Source: an uncultured Lachnospiraceae bacterium (GTDB lineage: Bacteria; Bacillota; Clostridia; Lachnospirales; Lachnospiraceae). From it: a stretch of 33,167 nt of DNA. Position 1 is the first letter of the stretch. Each line of letters begins with the position of its first letter. Position numbers and translations under genes: made by a program. Where the stretch lies: positions 1-33,167 of the forward strand of contig CANQME010000029.1 of NCBI GenBank assembly GCA_947624815.1. The letters are read 5' to 3'. The notes under the pieces are model-generated. The model was given only the letters and a program-made list of their open reading frames with translations, made no database searches and was not told where the DNA came from. This document shows, in pieces, positions 24,562-33,167 of this stretch.

Positions 24562-24653
24562 GTTGATGGAAGGGGGCGTACGCCTTGCTTCGCCCTACCC
24601 GTGCCGTACTATGCGCAGGCGGGAATTCAGATGAAGACAGAGAGGAGTACAGT

Positions 24654-24941
24654 ATGCAGATCACAGACGTAAGGGTCAGGAAAATCGACAAAGAAGGTAA
24701 GATGAAAGCGATCGTTTCCATAACCCTTGATAACGAGTTTGTCATTCACGACATCAAAGTTATCGAAGGGGAACGCGGACTCTTCATCGCGATGCCCAGC
24801 CGCAAGACGGCCGAGGGCGAATATCGCGACATCGCTCATCCGATCAATTCCGAGACCAGGGATATGATTCAGCGTGTGATTCTGGATAGGTATGAGACTA
24901 CAGAGGCAGGCAGCGACGGTATATTCGGAAGCACAGAGTAA
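24654..24941 (+). CDS. spoVG: Septation regulator SpoVG
   Basis: 95 residues from the ATG at 24654 with AGAGGAG at 24641-24647. The start [20 protein letters not shown] and the blocks [17 protein letters not shown]-like (residues about 21-37) and [20 protein letters not shown] (45-65) are nearly invariant in SpoVG. It is a small DNA/RNA-binding regulator that in Bacillus affects septation and sporulation and in other Firmicutes virulence and metabolism. The RNA described at 24999-25174 lies downstream; no terminator separates the spoVG stop from it. Confidence 0.97.
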   Translation: MQITDVRVRKIDKEGKMKAIVSITLDNEFVIHDIKVIEGERGLFIAMPSRKTAEGEYRDIAHPINSETRDMIQRVILDRYETTEAGSDGIFGSTE

Positions 24942-24998
24942 TGACGGCCGGGCGTAGGCGGTTCGGACGTCTGCTACGCAGGAAGCGCAGCGAGATTC

Positions 24999-25174
24999 GC
25001 GTTTCCCGCTATAGGTAAGAAGCGAGAAAATAGCGGAAACATAAGCGGCGGCAAGCCGCATAGGCATCCATAGAAGAGGCAGAATGAAACCAAGACGGCC
25101 ACGAACCTGGGAGACGGCTTTCACCAGGGGAGTGGCCGGCAGGAAAGAAATCAGCGGGAAACGCTTATTTTTTT
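24999..25174 (+). ncRNA. Candidate structured RNA or leader with alternative stems (unidentified)
   Basis: GCGTTTCCCGCT (24999-25010) is the exact reverse complement of AGCGGGAAACGC (25153-25164), which is followed by TTATTTTTTT. The same 5' strand can instead pair locally: GTTT and CCGCTAT with ATAGCGGAAAC (25030-25040), 11 pairs with one bulged C. Between the arms lie GCGGC-ggcaa-GCCGC (25045-25059) and a stem with an internal loop, GGCCAC/GTGGCC (25097-25102, 25132-25137) over CCTGG/CCAGG (25106-25110, 25124-25128), with GAA facing GGA. The single-stranded parts are purine-rich. It could be a free RNA (raiA motif and 6S are candidates by size only) or a regulatory leader of the etf operon. 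I could not assign an Rfam family. Confidence 0.55.
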
Positions 25175-25224
25175 AGACCTGGAGCGAAACTTTATTTCAT
25201 TTCAATGCAAAAAGGAGGGAACTA

Positions 25225-26130
25225 ATGAAAATTCTGGCGTGTGTGAAGCAGGTGCCGGGAACCAACCGGGTGGAGATCGACCCGGTTACCGGCGTGCTTA
25301 AGCGTGACGGGGTCAGCAGCAAGCTGAATCCCTACGACCTCTACAGCCTGGAGACCGGATTTCAGCTGGCGGAGCAGTACGGAGGCGAGGTGTACACGCT
25401 GACCATGGGACCGGATCAGGCGAAGACGGCGATCCGGGAGACCCTGGCGATGGGCGCGTCCGGAGGCACGGTGATCAGCGACCGGCGGTTCGCCGGCGCG
25501 GATGTGCTGGCCACCAGCTATACGCTGGCCCAGGGCGTGAAAAGAGCGGGGGAGTTTGACCTGATCCTCTGCGGCAAGCAGACCACTGACGGCGATACGG
25601 CGCAGGTAGGGCCGGAGCTGGCGGAGCATCTGGGGATCCCGCATGTGACGAACGTGCTGGAGGTGCGGCCTGCAAAACGGGAGGAAGACGGCGATATGCA
25701 GCAGAAAGAGCAGGACGCGCGCGTAAGCGGAACGGAGGGAGCGTCCGGTGCAGACGAAAAAGGGCCGGACGGCGCCGGGAATGGGCCGGGAGCCGGCCGC
25801 AGACTGTGGGTCCGGGCCCTGCGCGACGGCCTGATCGTGGAGCAGCTGGTCACGACGCCGTGTCTTCTGTGTATGGAGGACGGCGTGAATACGCCGCGGC
25901 TGCCGTCGTTTCGCCGTCAGAAGGCGATCACGGAGGAGCAGATCGGCGTTATGAATCTCGACGACATGGAAGACAGGAACGAGAAGGCATACGGCCTGTC
26001 CGGCTCCCCGACCCAGGTCGTGCGGATGTTTCCCCCGCAGAAGAGGGACGGCAAGGAGCTTTGGAACGGTACGGAGGAGGAGTCGGCGGAGCGCATCTTT
26101 GAGCTGCTTCGTGAACGGAAGATGATATAG
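25225..26130 (+). CDS. etfB: Electron transfer flavoprotein beta subunit
   Basis: 301 residues; AAAGGAGGG before the ATG. EtfB/FixA features: MKILACVKQVPGTNRVEID start, LNPYDLYSLETGFQLAE, TMGPDQAKTAIRETLAMGA, and the nucleotide-binding LCGKQTTDGDTAQVGPELAEHLG. In bifurcating Etf proteins this subunit holds the second FAD that splits electrons. Unlike ordinary EtfB (about 260 residues), there is a low-complexity insert of about 43 residues (about 150-192), rich in Gly, Glu and Asp, in a loop before RRLWVRALRDG. The order etfB-etfA-lctD is that of the lactate operon lctBCD in acetogens. First gene of this operon; the structured RNA precedes it. Confidence 0.94.
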   Translation: MKILACVKQVPGTNRVEIDPVTGVLKRDGVSSKLNPYDLYSLETGFQLAEQYGGEVYTLTMGPDQAKTAIRETLAMGASGGTVISDRRFAGADVLATSYTLAQGVKRAGEFDLILCGKQTTDGDTAQVGPELAEHLGIPHVTNVLEVRPAKREEDGDMQQKEQDARVSGTEGASGADEKGPDGAGNGPGAGRRLWVRALRDGLIVEQLVTTPCLLCMEDGVNTPRLPSFRRQKAITEEQIGVMNLDDMEDRNEKAYGLSGSPTQVVRMFPPQKRDGKELWNGTEEESAERIFELLRERKMI

Positions 26131-26147
26131 GGAAAGAGGGTGAGGGT

Positions 26148-27485
26148 ATGGCAGGCTTATATATTGATCAGGAGAAGCTGACGCCGGAGCTGGCCGCGCG
26201 TCTTTCGGAGCTTTGTCCCTTCGGGGCGCTTAAGGCGGACGGCGCCAGGCTGAGCGTGGAAGCCGGCTGCCGGATGTGCCGGTTATGTGTAAAGAAAAGC
26301 GGCGGGGTGATCGTGGAACAGAAGGATGACCGCCCCGCAATCGATAAAAAGGAGTGGCGGGGGATCGCGGTTCTGGCCGATTATTCCCACGGAAAGCTGC
26401 ACCCGGTCACGCTGGAGCTTCTGGGGAAGGCCAGGGAGCTGGCGAAGGTCACCGGCCATCCGGTGTACGCAGTACTGATGGGCCATGGGACGGAGCAGGC
26501 GGCGAAGACCGTGGCCGCGGGCGGCGCGGATCAGGTGTTCGTGTACGATTCGCCTGAGTTGGCGGAATTTGCGGTCGAGCCCTATGCGGACGCGTTCTCG
26601 GATTTTATCCGGAAGGTGAAGCCGTCCTCCGTACTGGTGGGCGCCACGAATCTGGGCCGGTCCCTGGCGCCGCGGGTGGCGGCGAGGTTCCGCACGGGAC
26701 TGACGGCAGACTGCACGGCCCTGGAGATGAAGGAGAATACGGATCTGGTGCAGATCCGTCCGGCCTTTGGAGGCAATGTCATGGCGCAGATCATTACGCC
26801 GAACCACCGGCCCCAGTTCTGCACGGTCCGGTATAAGATCTTTTCGGCATGCGAGTGCCCGCCTGAACCGGGCAGGATCGTACCGATGACGATGCCGGAG
26901 GCTTTAAGACCATATGGGATCGAGATCCGGAAGGTGACCGCCATGCCGGCGGAGGTGGATATCTCCGAGGCGGACGTACTGGTGGCGGTGGGCCGCGGCG
27001 TGAAAAACGAGGAGGATATGGCGCTGGCGGCGAGGCTGGCAGAGCTTCTGGGCGGGCAGATGGCATGCAGCAGACCCCTGGTGGAAGCCGGGATCTTCGA
27101 CGCGAAGCATCAGATCGGCCTGTCGGGACGGACCGTGAAGCCGAAGCTTCTGGTTACGCTCGGGATCTCCGGCGCGGTGCAGTTTGCGGCCGGGATCCAG
27201 GGCGCCGAATGCGTCGTGGCGGTGAACAGCGACCCGCACGCGCCGATCTTCGATTCGGCGCATTACAGCGTGGTGGGCGATCTGTCGAAGGTGCTGGCGG
27301 AGCTGGTGAGAAGGCTGGAGGCGGAACGCGGCGGCGAGGGTTCGGACGAGCGGGAAGCAGAATGCGGCGGCGAGGGTTCGGACGAACGGGAAGCGGACCG
27401 TGCGGCCGCCGGCCGGAAGCCGGACGCGGGGGCGGAAGGTAACGGCCGGGCAGCAGGAAGAGAGGAGGCGGACCATGTATCATAA
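26148..27485 (+). CDS. etfA: Electron transfer flavoprotein alpha subunit with N-terminal 4Fe-4S site
   Basis: 445 residues; starts 17 bases after etfB. The N-terminus (about 1-60) carries four cysteines, Cys23 in LCPFGAL and Cys41, 44 and 47 in CRMCRLC, enough for one [4Fe-4S] cluster as in LctC-type EtfA. Then the usual domain I ([21 protein letters not shown]) and the FAD domain with [31 protein letters not shown] and [10 protein letters not shown]. EtfA carries the electron-transfer FAD and here may also receive electrons from ferredoxin. The last 55 or so residues are a Glu/Gly/Arg-rich tail with two 12-residue repeats, not part of the normal fold. The end overlaps lctD by 11 bases. Confidence 0.94.
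   Translation: MAGLYIDQEKLTPELAARLSELCPFGALKADGARLSVEAGCRMCRLCVKKSGGVIVEQKDDRPAIDKKEWRGIAVLADYSHGKLHPVTLELLGKARELAKVTGHPVYAVLMGHGTEQAAKTVAAGGADQVFVYDSPELAEFAVEPYADAFSDFIRKVKPSSVLVGATNLGRSLAPRVAARFRTGLTADCTALEMKENTDLVQIRPAFGGNVMAQIITPNHRPQFCTVRYKIFSACECPPEPGRIVPMTMPEALRPYGIEIRKVTAMPAEVDISEADVLVAVGRGVKNEEDMALAARLAELLGGQMACSRPLVEAGIFDAKHQIGLSGRTVKPKLLVTLGISGAVQFAAGIQGAECVVAVNSDPHAPIFDSAHYSVVGDLSKVLAELVRRLEAERGGEGSDEREAECGGEGSDEREADRAAAGRKPDAGAEGNGRAAGREEADHVS
27321..27392 (+). repeat. 36-bp tandem repeat in etfA tail
   Basis: Two 36-base units (27321-27356 and 27357-27392) coding [12 protein letters not shown] and [12 protein letters not shown], followed by a diverged continuation. They lie in the extra C-terminal tail. 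Confidence 0.85.
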
Positions 27486-28866
27486 TATAGAAGAAAGAGA
27501 TATCCGCGCGCTGCGCGATATCGCTCCGGGCCGTGTCCTGGCGGGCGCGGAGATCGGAGGGGACTACGGTCACGACGAGCTGGGAGGCATTTCCAGGATG
27601 CCGGATGTTCTGGTGAAGGTCCTGACCACGGAGGAGGTCTCTGCGGTCATGGCTTATGCCTATGCGAACGATATCCCGGTGACGGTCCGTGGCGCGGGAA
27701 CGGGCCTGGTAGGCGGATGCATCGCCGTGGAAGGCGGCATTCTTCTGGAGACGACGGCCATGAACCGGATCCTGGAGCTGGATGAGGACAATCTGACGCT
27801 GACCGTCCAGCCGGGCGTTCTCCTTATGGATCTGGCGGCCTATGTGGAGGAGCGGGACTATTTCTACCCGCCGGATCCGGGCGAGAAGACGGCTACCATC
27901 GGCGGCAATATCAGCACCAACGCCGGCGGCATGCGCGCGGTCAAGTACGGCGTTACCCGCGATTATGTCCGCGGGCTGACGGTGGTGCTGCCGGACGGCG
28001 GGATCGTGAAGCTGGGCGGCAAGGTGGTAAAGAACAGCTCCGGTTACGCGCTGAAGGATCTGATGATCGGAAGCGAGGGAACCCTGGGCGTAATCACGGA
28101 GGCGATCCTGAAGCTTCTTCCGCTGCCGGCCCTAAGCGTCAGCCTGCTGGCTCCGTTTGAGACCATGGAGAGCGCGATCGAAGCGGTGCCGGCCATCATC
28201 CGCTCCAAGGCGGTGCCGACGGCCATCGAGTACCTGTCCCGGGAGACCATCCTGTTTGCGGAGGAATATCTGGGGAAGCAGTTCCCGGACAAATCAAGCG
28301 ACGCCTATCTGCTTCTGACCGTAGACGGAAGCTCGCGGGCCGCCGTGGACGGCGAGACCGAAAGCCTGGCGGAGCTGTGCCTGAGCCTTGGGGCGAAGGA
28401 CGTCTACATCGTGGATACCGAGGAGCGCAAAAGCAGCGTCTGGACGGCCCGCGGCGCGTTTCTGGAAGCAATCAAGGCGTCTACGACGGAAATGGACGAA
28501 TGCGATGTGGTCGTTCCCCGCAGCCGTGTGGCGGAGTTTATCCGCTATACGAAGCAGGTGGCAGAGGAGACGGGGCTGCGCCTGCCCGGCTTCGGCCACG
28601 CCGGCGACGGAAACCTTCATATCTATCTGTGCCGCGACGAACTGGAGAAGGAGGAATTCGAGGCCCGGCTTGCGAAGGCGTTCGATCTCCTCTACGGGCG
28701 CGCGGCCGGGATGGGCGGCCTGGTCTCGGGAGAGCACGGCATCGGCTGGGCCAAGAAGGGCTATCTGGCGCGGCAGAGCGGCGACCGACTGATCGGCCTG
28801 ATGTCGGGGATCAAGACGGTATTCGATCCGAAAAACATTCTGAATCCCGGCAAGGTGTGCCGGTAA
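27475..28866 (+). CDS. lctD: FAD-linked lactate dehydrogenase (LctD/GlcD family)
   Basis: 463 residues from the ATG at 27475, with GAGGAGG at 27462-27468 inside the etfA end. A PCMH-type FAD-binding domain (about 40-215) has [15 protein letters not shown] and [20 protein letters not shown]; the C-terminal cap has [15 protein letters not shown] and [15 protein letters not shown]. GlcD/LctD proteins oxidize 2-hydroxyacids. Fused in one operon with etfBA, it most resembles the LctBCD complex of Acetobacterium, where lactate is oxidized with NAD+ as acceptor driven by reduced ferredoxin (electron confurcation). Related glycolate or hydroxyglutarate dehydrogenases have the same domains, so lactate is the best but not certain substrate. 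No lactate permease or racemase is in the window. Confidence 0.85.
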   Translation: MYHNIEERDIRALRDIAPGRVLAGAEIGGDYGHDELGGISRMPDVLVKVLTTEEVSAVMAYAYANDIPVTVRGAGTGLVGGCIAVEGGILLETTAMNRILELDEDNLTLTVQPGVLLMDLAAYVEERDYFYPPDPGEKTATIGGNISTNAGGMRAVKYGVTRDYVRGLTVVLPDGGIVKLGGKVVKNSSGYALKDLMIGSEGTLGVITEAILKLLPLPALSVSLLAPFETMESAIEAVPAIIRSKAVPTAIEYLSRETILFAEEYLGKQFPDKSSDAYLLLTVDGSSRAAVDGETESLAELCLSLGAKDVYIVDTEERKSSVWTARGAFLEAIKASTTEMDECDVVVPRSRVAEFIRYTKQVAEETGLRLPGFGHAGDGNLHIYLCRDELEKEEFEARLAKAFDLLYGRAAGMGGLVSGEHGIGWAKKGYLARQSGDRLIGLMSGIKTVFDPKNILNPGKVCR

Positions 28867-28887
28867 CGGGCCCGGATCACCCGTTTT
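28866..28887 (+). terminator. Weak terminator after lctD
   Basis: ACGGG (28866-28870) and CCCGT (28880-28884) close a short stem followed by TTTT. The stem begins in the lctD stop codon. Weak, and some readthrough into the str locus is possible. Confidence 0.4.
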
Positions 28888-28911
28888 CGTGCTTTCGCGA
28901 AAAAGATTTGC

Positions 28912-28939
28912 TTGACAACCTGCCAGAATCTGTTATAAT
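28912..28939 (+). promoter_or_regulatory. Sigma-A promoter of rpsL (str locus)
   Basis: TTGACA (28912-28917), 16 bases, TATAAT (28934-28939): both hexamers perfect. A 12-bp inverted repeat, CGTGCTTTCGCG (28888-28899) and its complement (28949-28960), flanks the promoter on both sides. Confidence 0.92.
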
Positions 28940-29029
28940 GGGAAGGCGCGCGAAAGCACGTTATTTGTTGTTGCGCGCAAAAGCTGACATACAGCAACCA
29001 CAGACACAATATCACAGGAGGTGAAATGA

Positions 29030-29449
29030 ATGCCAACATTCAACCAGTTAGTGAGAAAGGGAAGACAGACTTCCGTCAAGAAGTCTACGGCGCCGGCGCT
29101 GCAGAAGAGCTATAACTCCCTGCAGAAGAAGTCTACGGATCTTTCCTCTCCGCAGAAGAGAGGCGTGTGCACGTCCGTTAAGACCGCTACGCCGAAGAAG
29201 CCGAATTCTGCTCTGCGGAAGATCGCCCGTGTACGTCTTTCCAACGGGATCGAGGTTACCAGCTACATCCCCGGCGAGGGCCACAACCTTCAGGAGCACA
29301 GCGTTGTCCTGATCCGCGGCGGCCGTGTCAAGGATCTGCCCGGTACCCGTTACCACATCATCAGAGGTACTCTGGATACCGCAGGTGTGGCAAACCGCAA
29401 GCAGGCCCGCTCCAAGTACGGCGCGAAGAGGCCGAAGGCGAAGAAGTAA
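29030..29449 (+). CDS. rpsL: 30S ribosomal protein S12
   Basis: 139 residues, standard for Firmicutes. The start [12 protein letters not shown], the [11 protein letters not shown] loop near the decoding centre, and [13 protein letters not shown] and the lysine-rich end are all canonical. The lysines of PKKPNS and the following proline loop are the wild-type, streptomycin-sensitive residues. AGGAGGTGA before the ATG. S12 helps monitor codon-anticodon pairing. First gene of the str locus, with its own strong promoter. Confidence 0.98.
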   Translation: MPTFNQLVRKGRQTSVKKSTAPALQKSYNSLQKKSTDLSSPQKRGVCTSVKTATPKKPNSALRKIARVRLSNGIEVTSYIPGEGHNLQEHSVVLIRGGRVKDLPGTRYHIIRGTLDTAGVANRKQARSKYGAKRPKAKK

Positions 29450-29732
29450 ACATCTGCGAAGCAGATGCGCTGCGTAAGCGAAGCGCAGCAAAGTCCGCGC
29501 TTCCGTCTGATACAGATGGAGGCAGGAGCTTAAGCAACTGTGTACCACAATATGTTATAAAGTGTAAGTTATCCCGGATTCGTGATATTGTACCTGTTGG
29601 TTGCAGGGAATAATAGATACTGACCGGGCATGGACACATTTTATGCCACAGCGCACGGCGGAGCATCTGGCGCCGCGTGCGGGGATATGTGAGTACCGAT
29701 GAATTAACGTATTAGTTAAGGAGGGAAGTAAC
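29450..29732 (+). promoter_or_regulatory. Long folded rpsL-rpsG intercistronic region
   Basis: 283 bases without a gene. After the rpsL stop come two small hairpins, CATCTG-cgaag-CAGATG (29451-29467) and GCTGCG/CGCAGC (29469-29489), without T-tracts. Nearer rpsG, CACAT/ATGTG (29635-29639, 29687-29691) encloses CGCACGGCG paired with CGCC and GTGCG (29652-29681). A weak promoter-like pair, TTGTAC and TAATAG with 17 bases between, is at 29588-29616. Confidence 0.5.
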
Positions 29733-30203
29733 GTGCCACGTAAAGGACATACTCAGAAGAGAGATGTATTGGCAGACCCGATCTACAATAATAAGGTAGT
29801 GACGAAGCTGATCAACAACATCATGTTGGACGGCAAGAAGGGTGTTGCCCAGAAGATCGTATACCATGCCTTTGACCGTGTGGCTGAGAAGACCGGCAAG
29901 GATGCTCTTGAGGTATTCGAGGAAGCGATGAATAACATCATGCCGGTACTGGAAGTCAAGGCGAAGCGTGTCGGCGGCGCTACCTATCAGGTTCCGCTGG
30001 AGGTGAAGCCTGAGAGACGGCAGGCGCTGGCACTCCGCTGGCTGACCACATTCTCCCGTAAGAGGGGCGAGAAGACCCAGGAGGAGAGACTGGCCAACGA
30101 GATTATGGATGCAGCGAACAACACAGGCGCTTCTGTGAAGAGAAAAGAAGATATGCACAAGATGGCAGAGGCGAACAAGGCGTTTGCGCATTACAGGTTC
30201 TAA
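29733..30203 (+). CDS. rpsG: 30S ribosomal protein S7
   Basis: 156 residues from a GTG with AAGGAGGG at 29718-29725. Canonical S7: [67 protein letters not shown] and the C-terminal [15 protein letters not shown]7 starts assembly of the 30S head by binding 16S rRNA, and in E. coli it represses its own mRNA by binding the rpsL-rpsG intercistronic region. Followed by fusA after 20 bases. Confidence 0.98.
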   Translation: MPRKGHTQKRDVLADPIYNNKVVTKLINNIMLDGKKGVAQKIVYHAFDRVAEKTGKDALEVFEEAMNNIMPVLEVKAKRVGGATYQVPLEVKPERRQALALRWLTTFSRKRGEKTQEERLANEIMDAANNTGASVKRKEDMHKMAEANKAFAHYRF

Positions 30204-30223
30204 TGGTTTAGGAGGAATTACAA

Positions 30224-32344
30224 TTGGCTGGAAGAGAATATCCGTTAGAGCGGACCAGGAATATCGGAATCATGGCCCATATCGATGCGGGTAAGACCAC
30301 ATTGACGGAACGAATTTTGTACTACACAGGAGTGAACTATAAGATCGGTGACACTCACGAGGGTACGGCTACCATGGACTGGATGGAGCAGGAACAGGAG
30401 AGGGGTATCACGATCACTTCCGCCGCTACCACCTGCCACTGGACGCTGCAGGAGAACGGGAAGCCGAAGCCCGGCGCCCTTGAGCACCGGATCAACATTA
30501 TCGACACTCCCGGACACGTTGATTTTACCGTTGAGGTAGAGCGCTCCCTGCGTGTGCTGGACGGCGCGGTAGGCGTCTTCTGCGCGAAGGGCGGCGTGGA
30601 GCCCCAGTCGGAGAACGTATGGCGTCAGGCCGACACCTATAACGTTCCCCGTATGGCGTTCATCAACAAGATGGACATCATGGGCGCCAACTTCTACGGA
30701 GCTGTGGAGCAGATTCGCACCAGACTGGGCAAGAACGCCATCTGTCTGCAGCTGCCGATCGGCAAGGAAGAGGATTTTAAGGGAATCATCGATCTGTTTG
30801 AGATGCAGGCCTACATCTATAACGATGATAAGGGCGAGGACATCACCATCACGGAGATCCCCGACGATATGAAGGACGATGCGGAGCTTTACCGCACCGA
30901 GATGATCGAGAAGATCTGCGAGCTGGACGACGATCTGATGATGCAGTACCTGGAAGGCGAAGAGCCTTCGACCGAGGATCTGAAAGCGGTTCTTCGGAAG
31001 GCCACCTGCGAGTGCACCGCGATTCCGGTGTGCTGCGGTTCCGCTTACCGGAACAAGGGCGTACAGAAGATGCTGGACGCGGTGCTCGAGTATATGCCCG
31101 CCCCGACGGACATCCCGTCGATCAAGGGCGTGGATATGGAAGGCAATGAGGTCGAGAGACATTCCTCTGACGAGGAGCCGTTCTCCGCTCTGGCGTTCAA
31201 GATCATGACGGACCCGTTCGTCGGCAAGCTGGCGTTCTTCCGCGTATATTCCGGCACCATGAACGCCGGTTCCTATGTGCTGAACGCGACGAAGGGCAAG
31301 AAGGAGCGCGTCGGCCGTATCCTTCAGATGCATGCCAACAAGCGGCAGGAGCTGGATAAGGTATATTCCGGCGACATCGCCGCTGCGGTAGGCTTTAAGA
31401 TCACGACGACCGGCGACACGATCTGCGACGAGCAGAATCCGGTGATCCTGGAGTCCATGGAGTTCCCGGAGCCGGTTATCGACATCGCCATCGAGCCGAA
31501 GACCAAGGCCGGCCAGGGCAAGATGGGCGAGGCGCTGGCGAAGCTGGCGGAAGAGGACCCGACGTTCCGCACCTCCACCAATCCGGAAACCGGTCAGACC
31601 ATCATTTCTGGTATGGGCGAGCTGCATCTGGAGATCATCGTCGACCGTCTGCTGCGTGAGTTCCATGTGGAGGCCAATGTAGGCGCTCCCCAGGTCGCAT
31701 ATAAAGAGACGTTTACCAAGGCCGTTGAGGTGGACAGCAAGTACGCCAGACAGTCCGGCGGCCGCGGACAGTACGGACACTGTAAGGTACGGTTCGAGCC
31801 GATGGACGCCAACGCGGAGGAGACCTTCAAGTTCGATTCCGAGGTCGTCGGCGGCGCCATCCCGAAGGAATATATCCCGGCGGTCGGCGAGGGCATCGAG
31901 GAAGCGGCCAAGTCCGGTATTCTGGGAGGCTTCCCGGTACTGGGCGTTCACGCGACCGTATTCGACGGTTCCTATCATGAGGTGGACTCCAGCGAGATGG
32001 CGTTCCACATCGCCGGTTCCATGGCGTTCAAGGACGCGATGCAGAAGGCCGGATGCGTGCTGATGGAGCCGATCATGAAGGTGGAAGTGACCATGCCGGA
32101 GGAATATATGGGCGACGTGATCGGGGACATCAACTCCCGCCGCGGCCGTATCGAGGGCATGGAGGATATCGGCGGCGGCAAGATGATCAAGGCGTATGTG
32201 CCGCTGGCAGAGATGTTCGGATACTCCACCGATCTCCGTTCCGCTACCCAGGGACGCGGCAATTTCTCCATGTTCTTTGAGCGGTATGAGCAGGTGCCGA
32301 AGTCGGTGCAGGAGAAGATCATCACGGAGAAGAAGGGCAGATAA
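30224..32344 (+). CDS. fusA: Elongation factor G
   Basis: 706 residues from a TTG with AGGAGG before it. G1 is [10 protein letters not shown]2 [14 protein letters not shown]3 DTPGHVDF, G4 NKMD and G5 CGSAYRNKG. The later domains II to V are complete, ending near [19 protein letters not shown]. It is the GTPase for ribosomal translocation and also works in recycling. The length and the ordinary effector loop fit the canonical EF-G rather than EF-G2 or a tetracycline-resistance protein. An antisense open frame of similar length is a codon-bias shadow. Confidence 0.98.
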   Translation: MAGREYPLERTRNIGIMAHIDAGKTTLTERILYYTGVNYKIGDTHEGTATMDWMEQEQERGITITSAATTCHWTLQENGKPKPGALEHRINIIDTPGHVDFTVEVERSLRVLDGAVGVFCAKGGVEPQSENVWRQADTYNVPRMAFINKMDIMGANFYGAVEQIRTRLGKNAICLQLPIGKEEDFKGIIDLFEMQAYIYNDDKGEDITITEIPDDMKDDAELYRTEMIEKICELDDDLMMQYLEGEEPSTEDLKAVLRKATCECTAIPVCCGSAYRNKGVQKMLDAVLEYMPAPTDIPSIKGVDMEGNEVERHSSDEEPFSALAFKIMTDPFVGKLAFFRVYSGTMNAGSYVLNATKGKKERVGRILQMHANKRQELDKVYSGDIAAAVGFKITTTGDTICDEQNPVILESMEFPEPVIDIAIEPKTKAGQGKMGEALAKLAEEDPTFRTSTNPETGQTIISGMGELHLEIIVDRLLREFHVEANVGAPQVAYKETFTKAVEVDSKYARQSGGRGQYGHCKVRFEPMDANAEETFKFDSEVVGGAIPKEYIPAVGEGIEEAAKSGILGGFPVLGVHATVFDGSYHEVDSSEMAFHIAGSMAFKDAMQKAGCVLMEPIMKVEVTMPEEYMGDVIGDINSRRGRIEGMEDIGGGKMIKAYVPLAEMFGYSTDLRSATQGRGNFSMFFERYEQVPKSVQEKIITEKKGR

Positions 32345-32380
32345 ACCCTGCGGAATCACGATTTTTGTTTCAGAATAGGC

Positions 32381-32409
32381 TTGAAAAACCTGTTAATATA
32401 GCATATAAT
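32381..32409 (+). promoter_or_regulatory. Sigma-A promoter of tuf
   Basis: TTGAAA (32381-32386), 17 bases, TATAAT (32404-32409), 88 bases before the tuf start. This gives tuf transcription of its own in addition to any from upstream. Confidence 0.88.
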
Positions 32410-32496
32410 AGGTTCTAGCCTGTATCAAAGTTATGGCGTCAGACGGCGCCGGCAATAGGAAGCCCGGAAGGGGTTAATAAAGGAGGACTTTAGAAA

Positions 32497-33167
32497 ATGG
32501 CAAAAGCAAAATTTGAGAGAACCAAGCCGCATTGCAACATCGGCACCATCGGCCACGTAGACCATGGCAAGACGACTCTGACTGCCGCTATTACCAAGAC
32601 GCTGCATGACAGGAACGGTACCGGCGAGTATGTAGAGTTCGACAAGATCGACAAGGCTCCGGAAGAGAGAGAGCGTGGAATTACCATTTCTACCGCTCAT
32701 GTAGAGTATGAGACCGCGAAGAGACATTACGCTCATGTTGACTGCCCAGGACATGCCGACTACGTTAAGAACATGATCACCGGCGCAGCTCAGATGGACG
32801 GCGCGATCCTGGTTGTTGCCGCTACCGACGGCGTTATGGCTCAGACCAGAGAGCACATCCTTCTGTCCCGTCAGGTAGGCGTGCCCTATATCGTTGTTTT
32901 CATGAACAAGTGCGACATGGTCGACGATCCCGAGCTGCTTGAGCTGGTCGACATGGAGATCCGCGACCTGCTGAACGAGTATGAGTTCCCGGGCGACGAC
33001 ACGCCGATCATCCAGGGTTCCGCTCTGAAGGCCCTTGAGGATACCTCCAGCGAGTGGGGCGACAAGATCCTTGAGCTGATGGATGCTGTTGACAGCTGGG
33101 TTCCGGATCCGCAGCGTGAGACCGACAAGCCGTTCCTTATGCCTGTCGAGGACGTATTCACGATCAC
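32497..33167 (+). CDS. tuf: Elongation factor Tu (partial, cut by window end)
   Basis: 223 full codons of about 397; no stop before the window ends. AAAGGAGG at 32480-32487 precedes the ATG. G domain motifs: [40 protein letters not shown] and the GSALKALE block. EF-Tu delivers aminoacyl-tRNA to the ribosome. Codon use is strongly biased, as expected of one of the most expressed genes. Its own promoter and an 88-base leader separate it from fusA. Confidence 0.98.
   Translation, partial: MAKAKFERTKPHCNIGTIGHVDHGKTTLTAAITKTLHDRNGTGEYVEFDKIDKAPEERERGITISTAHVEYETAKRHYAHVDCPGHADYVKNMITGAAQMDGAILVVAATDGVMAQTREHILLSRQVGVPYIVVFMNKCDMVDDPELLELVDMEIRDLLNEYEFPGDDTPIIQGSALKALEDTSSEWGDKILELMDAVDSWVPDPQRETDKPFLMPVEDVFTI

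Noticed and set aside
24574-24595. Terminator between glgD and spoVG
   Set aside because: GGGCG/CGCCC can pair but there is no T-tract, so spoVG may be read through from glgD.
29030-29449. Possible streptomycin-resistance mutation in rpsL
   Set aside because: The PKKPNS loop lysines are the wild-type residues.
30245-32359. 704-residue open frame antisense to fusA
   Set aside because: It mirrors fusA almost end to end, has no ribosome site or family resemblance, and arises from the codon bias of a highly expressed gene that avoids codons giving stops on the other strand.

Overview
This 33.2 kb window is chromosomal core sequence from a GC-rich, spore-forming Firmicute, most likely a Clostridia member of the Lachnospiraceae type. 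The evidence is the mix of a Firmicutes str locus (rpsL-rpsG-fusA-tuf), MecA, SpoVG, a CwlD-type cortex amidase, a probable Spo0E-like micro-phosphatase, the clostridial glgC-glgD pair, and an etfB-etfA-lactate dehydrogenase operon typical of anaerobes (with rubredoxin and a 2[4Fe-4S] ferredoxin). Strong GGAGG ribosome sites are frequent and TTG/GTG starts are common. I see no tRNA, rRNA, insertion sequence, prophage or CRISPR array. Species cannot be named from this window.

Layout. 1-3166: the 3' end of dnaB, a MerR-like regulator with a long disordered linker, a class I glutamine-amidotransferase-like (C26) hydrolase, a ferredoxin and mecA (the last three on the minus strand). 3380-5642: a three-gene unit made of a Hanks-type kinase fused to a ParA/TadZ-like domain, a second TadZ-like protein and a small unknown protein. 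5868-9710: an envelope/spore cluster with a membrane-anchored GH18 glycosidase, a metallophosphoesterase lipoprotein and, convergent, cwlD. 9866-16438: a plus-strand series with Sua5-type threonylcarbamoyl-AMP synthase, dCMP deaminase, two microproteins (one Spo0E-like, one single-TM), a VanW protein with a repeat tail, a HypE/AIRS-like protein, then a tight Lrp regulator-aminotransferase-trmL unit with ATGA overlaps. 16420-21876: a GNAT acetyltransferase, rubredoxin, and a minus-strand asnS-yhaO-yhaN group. 22169-24941: glgC-glgD (glycogen) and spoVG. 25225-28866: etfB-etfA-lctD, which should form an electron-confurcating lactate dehydrogenase. 29030 to the end: the str locus, with tuf cut by the window edge.

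Promoters that match the vegetative sigma consensus are clear before rpsL, tuf, asnS, glgC and the Sua5 gene, and plausible before the ferredoxin and mecA genes. Good intrinsic terminators follow dnaB, the ferredoxin gene, and the rubredoxin/yhaN convergence.

The parts most worth a second look are: (1) a structured RNA of about 176 nt between spoVG and etfB (24999-25174), whose 5' strand can pair perfectly either locally or with a distal arm next to a U-tract; (2) the kinase/TadZ-like tandem at 3380-5642, in which both nucleotide-binding loops lack the Walker A lysine; (3) a 9-bp inverted repeat on the -10 box followed by a 16-bp leader hairpin before the GH18 gene; (4) the microproteins at 11632-11886; and (5) the long folded rpsL-rpsG intercistronic region, a candidate S7 autoregulatory site.
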